DNA from: Hyphomicrobiales bacterium
Lineage (GTDB): Bacteria; Pseudomonadota; Alphaproteobacteria; Rhizobiales; Rhizobiaceae
Assembly (NCBI GenBank): GCA_900468065.1
Contig: UBTA01000011.1
Span: 1 to 64,000, forward strand
Length of the DNA stretch: 64,000 nucleotides
Direction of reading: 5' to 3'
Shown: one piece after another, positions 27,746 through 36,848 of the stretch
Numbering within the stretch: position 1 is the first letter of the stretch
How the letters are laid out: every line of letters starts with the position of its first letter
Notes under the pieces: generated by a model
The model's database searches: none
Told to the model about the DNA's origin: nothing
Seen by the model: only the letters and a program-made list of their open reading frames with translations
Translations under genes and position numbers: made by a program

Positions 27746-28219
27746 TCAGGCCTGATCCAGGGCCGGAATACGCAGAACCTGGCCGGGATAGATCTTGTCC
27801 GGATGGGTCAGCATCGGCTTGTTGGCTTCGAAGATGACGGTGTTTTTCGCGCCCTTGCCCTTGCCGTATTGCGATTCGGCGATCTTCCAGAGGTTGTCGC
27901 CCTTCTTTACCGTATAGAAAACCGGCTCCTTGGCGGGCGCGGGCGCCGCCGCACCATCGGCGACCTTCAGTTCTGCTGCTTCGACCTTCGAAATCCCGAG
28001 CGTGTTGCCGACGGCAACCACGGCCTTTTCAAAGGCGGACTGGTCCTTCACCACGCCGCTGAGCACGATCTTGTCGCCCTCAACCGCGACATTGACCTTG
28101 TCGGTGCCGAGATCGTGGGACGCCAGTTCCTTCTTTACCGCTTCGACATCCGGCGCATCGTCATCGCCACCGATGCCGAGTTTCTTGCCGGCATTCTTGA
28201 TAAAGCTGAACAGACCCAT
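27746..28219 (-). CDS. BON-LysM protein (Kbp/YgaU-like)
   Basis: The 157-residue cytoplasmic-looking protein lacks a signal peptide. Residues about 25-88 form a BON domain (VAVEGDKIVLSGVV, AVGNTLGISKV). An Ala/Pro linker follows, then a C-terminal LysM domain at about 100-153 (YTVKKGDNLWKIAESQYG, MLTHPDKIYPGQVLRIP). This order and size match E. coli Kbp/YgaU, a potassium-binding protein induced in stationary phase; rhizobial homologues are often called LysM peptidoglycan-binding proteins. GGAG lies eight bases before the ATG. Confidence 0.9.
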   Translation of the reverse strand: MGLFSFIKNAGKKLGIGGDDDAPDVEAVKKELASHDLGTDKVNVAVEGDKIVLSGVVKDQSAFEKAVVAVGNTLGISKVEAAELKVADGAAAPAPAKEPVFYTVKKGDNLWKIAESQYGKGKGAKNTVIFEANKPMLTHPDKIYPGQVLRIPALDQA

Positions 28220-28303
28220 GGCGCATCTCCTTTTGCGGGTTTCTTCAACCCTAACAGAGTGCAGTGATGGGAAAAAAACAAGGCCTGGATGAAAATTGCG
28301 CGA

Positions 28304-28738
28304 TCAATCGTTTCCCGGGCGGCCGCGCATCTTCTTGACTTCGCCGCGCCCGGTCTTTGCCTTCAGGCGTCGTTCGATCGAGCCCTTTGTCGGTTTGGTT
28401 TTCCGGCGCGGCGGCGGCGGCGGTTCGGCGGCCTTGAGGATCAGCTCTTTCAGCCGTTCGCGCGCATCCTCGCGGTTGCGTTCCTGGCTGCGAAATCGAC
28501 TGGCCTCAATCATCAGCACGCCGTCCTTGGAGACCTTGCGGCCAGCCAGCTTGATGGCATTGTCGCGGACCCGCTCCGGCAGGGCTGGCGAGGCGGCGAT
28601 GCCATAGAACAGCTGCACCGCGGTCGAGACCTTGTTGACGTTCTGTCCGCCCGGGCCACCGGCCAGCACGAATTGCTCCGTCAGCTCCCAGCCGGCGATG
28701 ACGATGCGGTCGTTGATGTAGAGCGGATCGCTGGCCAT
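28304..28738 (-). CDS. arfB: Alternative ribosome-rescue factor ArfB (YaeJ)
   Basis: Peptidyl-tRNA hydrolase that frees ribosomes stalled without a stop codon. Of 144 residues, the catalytic loop AGGPGGQNVNKVSTAVQL (GGQ around residues 29-31) matches the release-factor domain 3. The basic C-terminal tail (RRKTKPTKGSIERRLKAKTGRGEVKK) matches the segment that enters the mRNA channel. It is too short for a canonical release factor because it lacks codon-recognition domains. It is likely monocistronic. Confidence 0.96.
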   Translation of the reverse strand: MASDPLYINDRIVIAGWELTEQFVLAGGPGGQNVNKVSTAVQLFYGIAASPALPERVRDNAIKLAGRKVSKDGVLMIEASRFRSQERNREDARERLKELILKAAEPPPPPRRKTKPTKGSIERRLKAKTGRGEVKKMRGRPGND

Positions 28739-28810
28739 GTCGTTTCATCCTTCCATCGCTCTATCTCACAGGATGGCAGACTTGAAAACGCGCGAACCCG
28801 CCGGCAACGC

Positions 28811-28838
28811 AAAAAACCCGGCACTTTCGCGCCGGGTT
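28811..28838 (-). terminator. Rho-independent terminator of pckA
   Basis: Arms AACCCGGC (28815-28822) and GCCGGGTT (28831-28838) form an eight-base stem. Read on the minus strand, the hairpin is followed by a run of six T. It lies about 40 bases beyond the pckA stop codon. Confidence 0.85.
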
Positions 28839-28878
28839 TCACGTGAATCATCGTCTGCAACCCTCTGCGAGGGCTGAT

Positions 28879-30489
<1,611 letters not shown>

Positions 30490-30830
30490 GGTCCAGCTTT
30501 CCTCCGTGGTTTGCCGACAGAACGTTGAATGTTAGCGACCATAGAAGGATGAAGGGGAAAAGACAAGGTTGCTGTCGTAAAAAATATAATGATTTCAGTA
30601 TATTAATCGATTTAAAAGAAAATATCGCTTTTTTAATCGGTTGAATCGAGCCTTTTCAGACGCCGATTTTTGGCCGGAAACGCCCTTCCGGCCTCATGCT
30701 CATTGCTTTTGCATTTTACTTCGCCACAATTTGTTCCACCTTTATACTCATGAAACGCGTCTTACCGCAGCAGAGCCCCGGACAACCGGGTCGGCCTCGG
30801 AGGCGCAGCGAAATGGTGGAGCCCTATACG
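30490..30830. promoter_or_regulatory. Divergent pckA-chvI control region
   Basis: This gap lies between two divergent gene starts and must hold both promoters. Its middle (about 30580-30645) is strikingly AT-rich and includes two related pieces, TTAATCGATTT near 30604 and TTTTTAATCGGTT near 30631. I could not assign -35/-10 elements with confidence. Alternative in-frame starts of chvI (30696 and 30813) fall inside it. Confidence 0.5.
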
Positions 30831-31565
30831 ATGCAGACGATTGCACTTGTCGATGACGACCGGAATATCCTGACCTCGGTGTCGATTGCACTGGAGGCGG
30901 AAGGCTACAAGGTCGAAACCTATACCGACGGTGCCTCGGCTCTCGACGGTCTGCTTGCCCGACCGCCGCAACTGGCGATCTTCGATATCAAGATGCCGCG
31001 CATGGACGGCATGGAGCTTTTGCGCCGGTTGCGCCAGAAATCCGATATCCCGGTGATCTTCCTCACGTCAAAGGACGAAGAGATTGACGAATTGTTCGGC
31101 CTGAAGATGGGCGCCGACGATTTCATCACCAAGCCTTTCTCGCAACGGCTGCTGGTCGAGCGCGTCAAGGCGATCCTGCGCCGCTCAGCCAACCGCGAAG
31201 CGGCGGCGGCTGCAAGCACTGGCAGCGGTGCGGCCAAGAGTGCTGCCGATATCCAGGCACGCTCGCTGGAGCGCGGCCAGCTTTCGATGGACCAGGAGCG
31301 CCACACCTGCACCTGGAAGAACGAGCCGGTGACCCTGACGGTGACCGAGTTCCTTATCCTGCATTCGCTGGCCCAGCGCCCGGGCGTGGTGAAGAGCCGC
31401 GATTCGCTGATGGACGCTGCCTATGACGAACAGGTCTATGTCGACGACCGCACCATCGACAGCCACATCAAGCGGCTGCGCAAGAAGTTCAAGATGGTCG
31501 ACAATGACTTCGACATGATCGAAACGCTTTACGGCGTCGGCTACCGCTTCCGCGAATCGGCCTGA
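30831..31565 (+). CDS. chvI: Response regulator ChvI
   Basis: OmpR/PhoB-class regulator of acid response, succinoglycan, motility and envelope genes in rhizobia and of virulence in Agrobacterium. From the ATG at 30831 it has 244 residues starting [10 protein letters not shown]. The receiver has acidic pair 9-10, phospho-acceptor Asp52 and [12 protein letters not shown]. The C-terminal winged helix includes [29 protein letters not shown]-type blocks and [16 protein letters not shown] lies nine bases upstream; an ATG six codons earlier (30813) also has GGAGG. The family's usual length favours 30831. Confidence 0.95.
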   Translation: MQTIALVDDDRNILTSVSIALEAEGYKVETYTDGASALDGLLARPPQLAIFDIKMPRMDGMELLRRLRQKSDIPVIFLTSKDEEIDELFGLKMGADDFITKPFSQRLLVERVKAILRRSANREAAAAASTGSGAAKSAADIQARSLERGQLSMDQERHTCTWKNEPVTLTVTEFLILHSLAQRPGVVKSRDSLMDAAYDEQVYVDDRTIDSHIKRLRKKFKMVDNDFDMIETLYGVGYRFRESA

Positions 31566-31779
31566 GGCCGGATCTTATCTCCTCGCCACGCCGGGCATCG
31601 CCGCAAGGTGCAAGTCTGGCGTGGTCAAGGACGGAGCTGTATGATACGGCTCCGCGAAAGAGAGACGCAAAGGCGTAATCTCCATTCCGCCCTCGGGCGG
31701 ACGGCAGCCAGGTCTGCCTTTGGAGCGGTAGCGAAGCCGCACTTGATATACAGGGGCCGCGAAAGCGGGAGTTGAAGGC
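31566..31779 (+). repeat. Multi-hairpin intergenic insert between chvI and chvG
   Basis: The gap between two co-directional partner genes is filled by secondary structure. It contains CCACGCC/GGCGTGG (31586-31592 with 31618-31624) and GGAGCTGTA with TACGGCTCC around a TGA loop (31633-31653). An outer stem CTCCA/TGGAG (31680-31684 with 31721-31725) encloses two hairpins: TCCGCCC/GGGCGGA with a TC loop (31686-31701) and GGCAG/CTGCC (31703-31718). The word CCGCGAAAG occurs twice (near 31652 and 31757). Rhizobium-specific intergenic mosaic elements (RIMEs) were, to my knowledge, first described at this very locus, so this is probably one. Confidence 0.7.
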
Positions 31780-33561
31780 TTGGTCGAAGTCTTGCGAAAC
31801 ATCGATATGGATGATGGCGAAACACGGGTGGCTTCCGGCCGGACGTGGGCGCATCCCTTCACGTTGATTCGCCGCATCTTCGGCAACGCCGTCTTTTCCA
31901 GCCTGACGCGCCGTATCCTGTTCTTCAATCTCGTCGCGCTTGTCGTCCTCGTCGGCGGCATCATGTATCTGAACCAGTTCCGCGAAGGGCTGATTGATGC
32001 CCGCGTCGAAAGCCTTTTGACGCAAGGGGAAATCATCGCCGGCGCGATCGCGGCCTCCGCCTCCGTCGATACCAACTCGATCACCATCGATCCGGAAAAG
32101 CTGCTGGAACTGCAGGCCGGCCAAAGCATCACGCCGCTGCCAAGCGACGAGGATCTCGAATTTCCGATCAATCAGGAACGTGTGGCCCCGGTTTTGCGGC
32201 GGCTGATTTCGCCGACCCGGACCCGCGCCCGCCTGTTTGATGCCGACGCTGACCTTTTGCTGGATTCGCGCCATCTCTATACGGGCGGTCAGGTGCTGCG
32301 TTTCGACCTGCCACCGATCGAGCCGGAGGCCGTGACATGGTCGGAACGGCTCAACTCCTGGTTCAATCGTGTGCTGCAGCCGGGTAACCTGCCGCTCTAT
32401 AAGGAACCGCCGGGCGGTAACGGCGCGATCTATCCGGAAGTCATGAATGCGCTGACCGGTGTTCGCGGCGCCGTTGTGCGCGTCACCGAAAAGGGCGAAC
32501 TGATCGTCTCCGTTGCCGTACCCGTTCAGCGGTTTCGCGCGGTTCTCGGCGTGCTGCTTTTATCGACGCAGGCGGGCGATATCGACAAGATCGTCCATGC
32601 CGAACGGCTGGCCATTATCCGCGTGTTTGGGGTCGCAGCGCTCGTCAACGTCATTCTGTCGCTGCTGCTATCGAGCACGATCGCCAATCCGCTGCGGCGC
32701 CTGTCAGCCGCCGCCATCCGCGTGCGGCGTGGCGGCGCCAAGGAGCGGGAGGAAATCCCGGATTTCTCCTCCCGCCAGGATGAGATCGGCAACCTGTCCG
32801 TTGCACTGCGCGAAATGACCACGGCGCTCTATGACCGTATTGCCGCGATCGAGAATTTTGCCGCCGATGTCAGCCACGAACTGAAGAACCCGCTGACCTC
32901 GCTGCGCAGCGCCGTCGAAACGCTGCCGCTCGCCCGCACCGACGATTCCAAGAAGCGGCTGATGGACGTCATCCAGCATGATGTGCGCCGTCTCGACCGG
33001 TTGATCAGCGATATCTCCGATGCCTCGAGACTCGATGCGGAACTTGCCCGCAGCGATGCGAAGGCTGTCGATCTGGAAAAACTGCTCGGTGGCCTTGTCG
33101 ATCTCTCCCGGCAGATCCGCAGCGGCAAGAAGGTCGTCGAACTGAGCTTCGTCGTCGAGCGCAAAGACAATCCGAAGGCGCGCTTCGATGTGGGCGGTTA
33201 CGAATTGCGTATCGGCCAGATCATCACCAATCTGATCGAAAATGCCCGGTCGTTTGTTCCCGACCATGGCGGACGCATCGTCCTGCGCCTGACCCGGACC
33301 CGCAGCCGCTGCATCATCTATGTCGAGGACAATGGACCGGGCATTCAGGCCGAAGACATCGACCGCATCTTCGAACGCTTCTACACCGACCGGCCGGAGG
33401 CTGAGGATTTCGGCCAGAATTCGGGTCTCGGTCTCTCCATCTCCCGCCAGATCGCCGAGGCCCATGGCGGCTCGCTGAAGGCTGAGAACATGCTGGATGC
33501 GAGCGGCAAGATTACCGGCGCCCGTTTCATCCTGTCGCTTCCGATCGAGAACCATTCGTGA
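31780..33561 (+). CDS. chvG: Sensor histidine kinase ChvG (ExoS)
   Basis: Inner-membrane sensor partner of ChvI, normally held inactive by periplasmic ExoR in rhizobia. It has 593 residues from a TTG (31780) with GGAG nine bases upstream; an ATG at 31807 lacks such a site and would give 584. A transmembrane helix near 50-67 (ILFFNLVALVVLVGGIMYL) is followed by a periplasmic sensing domain of about 220 residues and a second helix (VFGVAALVNVILSLLLSSTI). HAMP, H-box VSHELKNPLTSL (His366) and the ATPase domain with NLIENARSF, DNGPGI and GLGLSISRQIAEAHGG come next. The stop overlaps the hprK GTG. Confidence 0.94.
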   Translation: MVEVLRNIDMDDGETRVASGRTWAHPFTLIRRIFGNAVFSSLTRRILFFNLVALVVLVGGIMYLNQFREGLIDARVESLLTQGEIIAGAIAASASVDTNSITIDPEKLLELQAGQSITPLPSDEDLEFPINQERVAPVLRRLISPTRTRARLFDADADLLLDSRHLYTGGQVLRFDLPPIEPEAVTWSERLNSWFNRVLQPGNLPLYKEPPGGNGAIYPEVMNALTGVRGAVVRVTEKGELIVSVAVPVQRFRAVLGVLLLSTQAGDIDKIVHAERLAIIRVFGVAALVNVILSLLLSSTIANPLRRLSAAAIRVRRGGAKEREEIPDFSSRQDEIGNLSVALREMTTALYDRIAAIENFAADVSHELKNPLTSLRSAVETLPLARTDDSKKRLMDVIQHDVRRLDRLISDISDASRLDAELARSDAKAVDLEKLLGGLVDLSRQIRSGKKVVELSFVVERKDNPKARFDVGGYELRIGQIITNLIENARSFVPDHGGRIVLRLTRTRSRCIIYVEDNGPGIQAEDIDRIFERFYTDRPEAEDFGQNSGLGLSISRQIAEAHGGSLKAENMLDASGKITGARFILSLPIENHS

Positions 33562-34025
33562 CGAACCCGGCGGTCAATATTCACGCGACCGCCGTGGTGC
33601 TCGGAACCCGGGGCTTCTTGTTTGTCGGCCCCTCCGGTGTCGGCAAGACAATGCTGGCACTCTCCTGCCTCACGGCAGCAAGGAATTGCGGGCTGTTTGC
33701 GGCGCTCGTCTCGGATGATCAGGTGCTGATTTCGGTCCGCAACGGTCGCATCATCGCTGGCCGCCCGGCCTCGATTGCCGGGCTCGCCGAGGTCCGTGGC
33801 GCCGGGATCGTTGCTCTCGAGACGATACCGGCCGCCGTGATCGATTTTGCCATTCTGCCAGTCAAACCGCCGTTTGAGCCGCGTTTACCCCCGGAAAATG
33901 AGAGGTTTTGTTTGCCTTCTGGTGATTTTTTGCCTTTGCATCGCCTTCCCTTGGCTGAAGGCTTGAATTCCTTTGAAATTTTGCGGCTTATTTTACCTCA
34001 AAATGCCGATTTTCAAGGACATTGA
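33558..34025 (+). CDS. hprK: HPr kinase/phosphorylase, short alphaproteobacterial form
   Basis: Phosphorylates and dephosphorylates a serine of HPr, linking metabolic state to PTS signalling. It is only 155 residues, about half of the Gram-positive enzyme: the N-terminal domain is missing and just the catalytic core remains, as is usual in alphaproteobacteria. Seen are Walker A GPSGVGKT (24-31), LVSDDQVLI and the HprK signature VRGAGIVALE. Translation starts at GTG overlapping the chvG stop (GTGA), so it is coupled to the sensor kinase. Two other PTS genes follow. Confidence 0.94.
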   Translation: MTNPAVNIHATAVVLGTRGFLFVGPSGVGKTMLALSCLTAARNCGLFAALVSDDQVLISVRNGRIIAGRPASIAGLAEVRGAGIVALETIPAAVIDFAILPVKPPFEPRLPPENERFCLPSGDFLPLHRLPLAEGLNSFEILRLILPQNADFQGH

Positions 34026-34172
34026 TGCCTTTTAAAGCAGCAATTCCGGATTTTTAACTTGCCATTCGCCTTTTCCTTGCCAAGATGGCCGCCCTAAAGG
34101 TGGACGAAATTGCTGCATTGCGATATCTGACCCTCCTTATAGATTTGCAGATGCAGTTGGAGCGAAGACACC
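34026..34172 (+). promoter_or_regulatory. Leader of the EIIA-HPr genes
   Basis: This 147-base gap separates hprK from the EIIA gene. It is AT-richer than its surroundings and holds a long-range inverted pair, GCAGCAATT (34037-34045) and AATTGCTGC (34108-34116). A promoter is likely here, but no -35/-10 pair stands out. Confidence 0.35.
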
Positions 34173-34574
34173 ATGATCGGACTTGTGCTTGTCACACACG
34201 GCAAGCTGGCTGAAGAGTTTCGTCATGCGCTGGAGCATGTCGTTGGTCCGCAAAAGTCAATCGAGACTGTCTGCATCGGCCCCGAAGATGACATGGACCA
34301 GCGCCGGCAGGATATTCTGCACGCGGTTCTGGCGGCCGACGAAGGCAATGGCGTTATCATCCTCACCGACATGTTTGGCGGCACGCCGTCCAATCTGGCA
34401 ATCTCGGTGATGCAGAGCGGCACCGTCGAAGTCATTGCCGGCGTCAACCTTCCCATGCTGATCAAACTGGCCGGCGTCCGTGGCGAAAGCGATATGGACA
34501 AGGCACTCATCGAAGCGTCCGAAGCAGGCAGGAAATACATCAATGTCGCAAGCCGCGTCCTCAGTGGAAAATAA
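34173..34574 (+). CDS. manX: PTS EIIA component of the mannose family
   Basis: This cytoplasmic single-domain phosphocarrier of 133 residues begins MIGLVLVTHGKLAEEF, with phosphorylatable His9. Further family blocks are VIILTDMFGGTPSNLAI and EVIAGVNLPMLIKL. No IIB/IIC/IID permease is present, so it is a regulatory EIIA, as in other alphaproteobacteria where an incomplete PTS acts in signalling. It lies between hprK and the HPr gene. Symbols differ between annotations (manX, ptsIIA-Man). Confidence 0.93.
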   Translation: MIGLVLVTHGKLAEEFRHALEHVVGPQKSIETVCIGPEDDMDQRRQDILHAVLAADEGNGVIILTDMFGGTPSNLAISVMQSGTVEVIAGVNLPMLIKLAGVRGESDMDKALIEASEAGRKYINVASRVLSGK

Positions 34575-34587
34575 CGGGACGGCGGTC

Positions 34588-34860
34588 ATGACCCTCTCCC
34601 GCGACCTTCTGATCGTCAACAAGCGCGGACTGCATGCCCGCGCCTCGGCCAAGTTCGTCCAGACGGTCGAGGGCTACGATGCCGAGATCCACGTCTCGAA
34701 GGACGGCATGACCGTCGGCGGCACCTCGATCATGGGCCTGATGATGCTGGCCGCCAGCACCGGCTGTTCGGTCTCCGTCACCTCCAGCGGCCGTCAGGCA
34801 CAAGAGGCGCTCGACGCTCTCGATGCGCTGGTTGCCGACAAGTTCGGCGAAGAAATCTAA
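34588..34860 (+). CDS. HPr phosphocarrier protein
   Basis: The small PTS carrier has 90 residues. His16 in RGLHARAS is the EI-dependent site and Ser47 in VGGTSIMGLMML is the site expected for HprK. It should pass phosphate to the adjacent EIIA and possibly other regulatory targets; EI itself is not in the window. The ATG at 34588 gives a standard-length HPr. A start at 34543, overlapping the EIIA gene and preceded by AGGAAA, would add 15 residues and cannot be excluded. Confidence 0.95.
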   Translation: MTLSRDLLIVNKRGLHARASAKFVQTVEGYDAEIHVSKDGMTVGGTSIMGLMMLAASTGCSVSVTSSGRQAQEALDALDALVADKFGEEI

Positions 34861-35045
34861 CCTGGGCCAGATCGGACACATAAAGATATAAAGACCTCTT
34901 TATGTCCTGTTGCTCCCTTTCGCGTTTCCTGATAATTGAGGAACAAACTTGCTGCAGACTGCAGGAAGTGCCGAATTCTAGTGCGCCCTGCCCGGTCCTG
35001 CCAAAACGTCAGGTCTTCGTGCACGGCACCAGCCCGGAGACTTTC
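34861..35045 (+). promoter_or_regulatory. ahcY leader with hairpin
   Basis: The gap contains an AT-rich hairpin: GGAC plus ATAAAGA pairs with TCTTTATGTCC (34874-34906, two-base bulge), placed right after the HPr stop and possibly ending that transcript. It is followed by a smaller CTGCAG..CTGCAG repeat near 34952. I looked for the conserved core of the SAH riboswitch that precedes ahcY in other proteobacteria and did not find it. Confidence 0.35.
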
Positions 35046-36446
35046 ATGAGCACGAAAAACGACTATCTGGTTGCGGATATCGGCCTTGCCGATTTCGGCC
35101 GCAAGGAAATCACCATCGCCGAGACCGAAATGCCGGGCCTGATCGCCTGCCGCGAGGAATTCGGCACTGCCAAGCCCCTGAAGGGCGCGCGCATCACCGG
35201 CTCGCTGCACATGACCATCCAGACGGCCGTCCTGATCGAGACACTGGTTGCTCTCGGCGCCGACGTGCGCTGGGCATCCTGCAACATCTTCTCGACGCAG
35301 GACCACGCCGCAGCGGCCATCGCTGCCACCGGCGTTCCGGTCTTTGCGGTCAAGGGCGAAAGCCTTGAAGAATACTGGACCTACACGGACCAGATCTTCC
35401 AGTGGGCCGACGGCGGCGTTTCCAACATGATCCTCGATGACGGTGGCGACGCCACCATGTACATCCTGCTCGGCGCCCGCGCCGAAGCCGGCGAGGACGT
35501 TCTGTCGAAGCCTGAATCCGAGGAAGAAGAAATCCTCGTCGCCCAGATCAAGAAGCGCCTTGCCGCTTCGCCGGGCTGGTTCACCAAACAGCGCGACGCC
35601 ATCAAGGGCGTGACGGAAGAAACCACCACAGGTGTCAACCGTCTCTACCAGCTGCATGCCAAGGGCCTTTTGCCCTTCCCGGCCATCAACGTTAACGATT
35701 CGGTTACCAAGTCGAAGTTCGACAACAAGTATGGCTGCAAGGAATCGCTCGTCGACGGCATCCGCCGCGGCACCGACGTGATGATGGCCGGCAAGGTTGC
35801 CGTCGTCTGCGGCTACGGCGACGTCGGCAAGGGTTCTGCCGCTTCGCTCGCCGGCGCCGGCGCCCGCGTCAAGGTCACGGAAGTCGATCCGATCTGCGCC
35901 CTGCAGGCCGCCATGGACGGTTTTGAAGTCGTTCTGCTCGAAGACGTTGTGTCCTCCGCCGATATCTTCATCACCACGACCGGCAACAAGGACGTCATTC
36001 GCATGGACCACATGCGCGAGATGAAGGACATGGCGATTGTCGGCAATATCGGCCACTTCGACAACGAGATCCAGGTTTCCGCGCTGCGCAACATGAAGTG
36101 GACCAACATCAAGCCGCAGGTCGACTTGATCGAGTTCCCCAAGGGCAACCGCATGATCCTGCTGTCGGAAGGCCGCCTGCTCAACCTCGGCAACGCCACC
36201 GGTCACCCGTCCTTCGTGATGTCGGCCTCGTTCTCCAACCAGGTGCTGGCCCAGATCGAACTGTTCACCAAGGGTGCGCAGTACGACAAGGGTGTCCACA
36301 TCCTGCCGAAGCACCTCGACGAGAAGGTCGCTCGCCTTCATCTGGCCAAGCTCGGCGCCAAGCTGACGGAACTTTCGGAAGAGCAGGCTGGCTATATCGG
36401 CGTGACGCCGAAGGGGCCATTCAAGTCTGAACACTACCGCTACTAG
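35046..36446 (+). CDS. ahcY: Adenosylhomocysteinase
   Basis: NAD-dependent hydrolysis of S-adenosylhomocysteine to adenosine and homocysteine, keeping methylation reactions going. It is 466 residues, the length of the proteobacterial form with its roughly 40-residue insert. Motifs: [36 protein letters not shown], the NAD-binding Rossmann [31 protein letters not shown] and the C-terminal KSEHYRY. The longer frame upstream (from 34902) has no family match. A perfect 13-base-stem terminator follows. Confidence 0.98.
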   Translation: MSTKNDYLVADIGLADFGRKEITIAETEMPGLIACREEFGTAKPLKGARITGSLHMTIQTAVLIETLVALGADVRWASCNIFSTQDHAAAAIAATGVPVFAVKGESLEEYWTYTDQIFQWADGGVSNMILDDGGDATMYILLGARAEAGEDVLSKPESEEEEILVAQIKKRLAASPGWFTKQRDAIKGVTEETTTGVNRLYQLHAKGLLPFPAINVNDSVTKSKFDNKYGCKESLVDGIRRGTDVMMAGKVAVVCGYGDVGKGSAASLAGAGARVKVTEVDPICALQAAMDGFEVVLLEDVVSSADIFITTTGNKDVIRMDHMREMKDMAIVGNIGHFDNEIQVSALRNMKWTNIKPQVDLIEFPKGNRMILLSEGRLLNLGNATGHPSFVMSASFSNQVLAQIELFTKGAQYDKGVHILPKHLDEKVARLHLAKLGAKLTELSEEQAGYIGVTPKGPFKSEHYRY

Positions 36447-36474
36447 TCCTTACCCGGATAATCCACAACATATA

Positions 36475-36515
36475 GAGGCCGCGATCTTGACAGGAGATCG
36501 CGGCCTCTTTTTTTG
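36475..36515 (+). terminator. Strong Rho-independent terminator of ahcY
   Basis: Arms GAGGCCGCGATCT (36475-36487) and AGATCGCGGCCTC (36495-36507) are perfectly complementary with a seven-base loop and are followed by eight T (36508-36515). Confidence 0.95.
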
Positions 36516-36848
36516 CTCCGCCCTTCCCGAGGATTCCCCGAAGGCGTATGTTTTTGGCACAATGATTCGTGACGAAGATGCGGAACAAACGCGTCGCGGA
36601 TGGGATGTCTTGTCGTTGAGGCGGCAAACAGACGAAGACATGCCGGACTGCAATCGGAATTGACCGAGGCCCGCTTTAGCGGGATTTCGACTTAACACTG
36701 CTTGGCGATTTGCAACCGGACAAAATGACTTTGAACGGACCCGGCCGAAAGGCCGGGGCACGCTTCAAGGTGTTGAATACACAGCTGATCGCGTGATTCG
36801 GGTTTTCCGGCGCATCGATCATATGTGGTGCAAACGGGGAAGCACGCC
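36516..36848 (+). promoter_or_regulatory. divL upstream region
   Basis: No gene is seen in this 333-base stretch after the ahcY terminator. It has three GATTC words (near 36532, 36563 and 36797), the recognition type of the CcrM cell-cycle methyltransferase, and a hairpin CCCGGCC/GGCCGGG with a GAAA loop (36740-36757). A CtrA-like TTAA half-site occurs near 36692, but no full TTAA-N7-TTAA site was identified. Confidence 0.35.

Noticed and set aside
34861-35045. Possible SAH riboswitch upstream of ahcY
   Set aside because: The conserved core expected for that riboswitch is not present; only an AT-rich hairpin and small repeats are visible.
34857-36434. Antisense frame (525 codons) over ahcY
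   Set aside because: It mirrors the strongly biased third-codon positions of ahcY and has no known domain.
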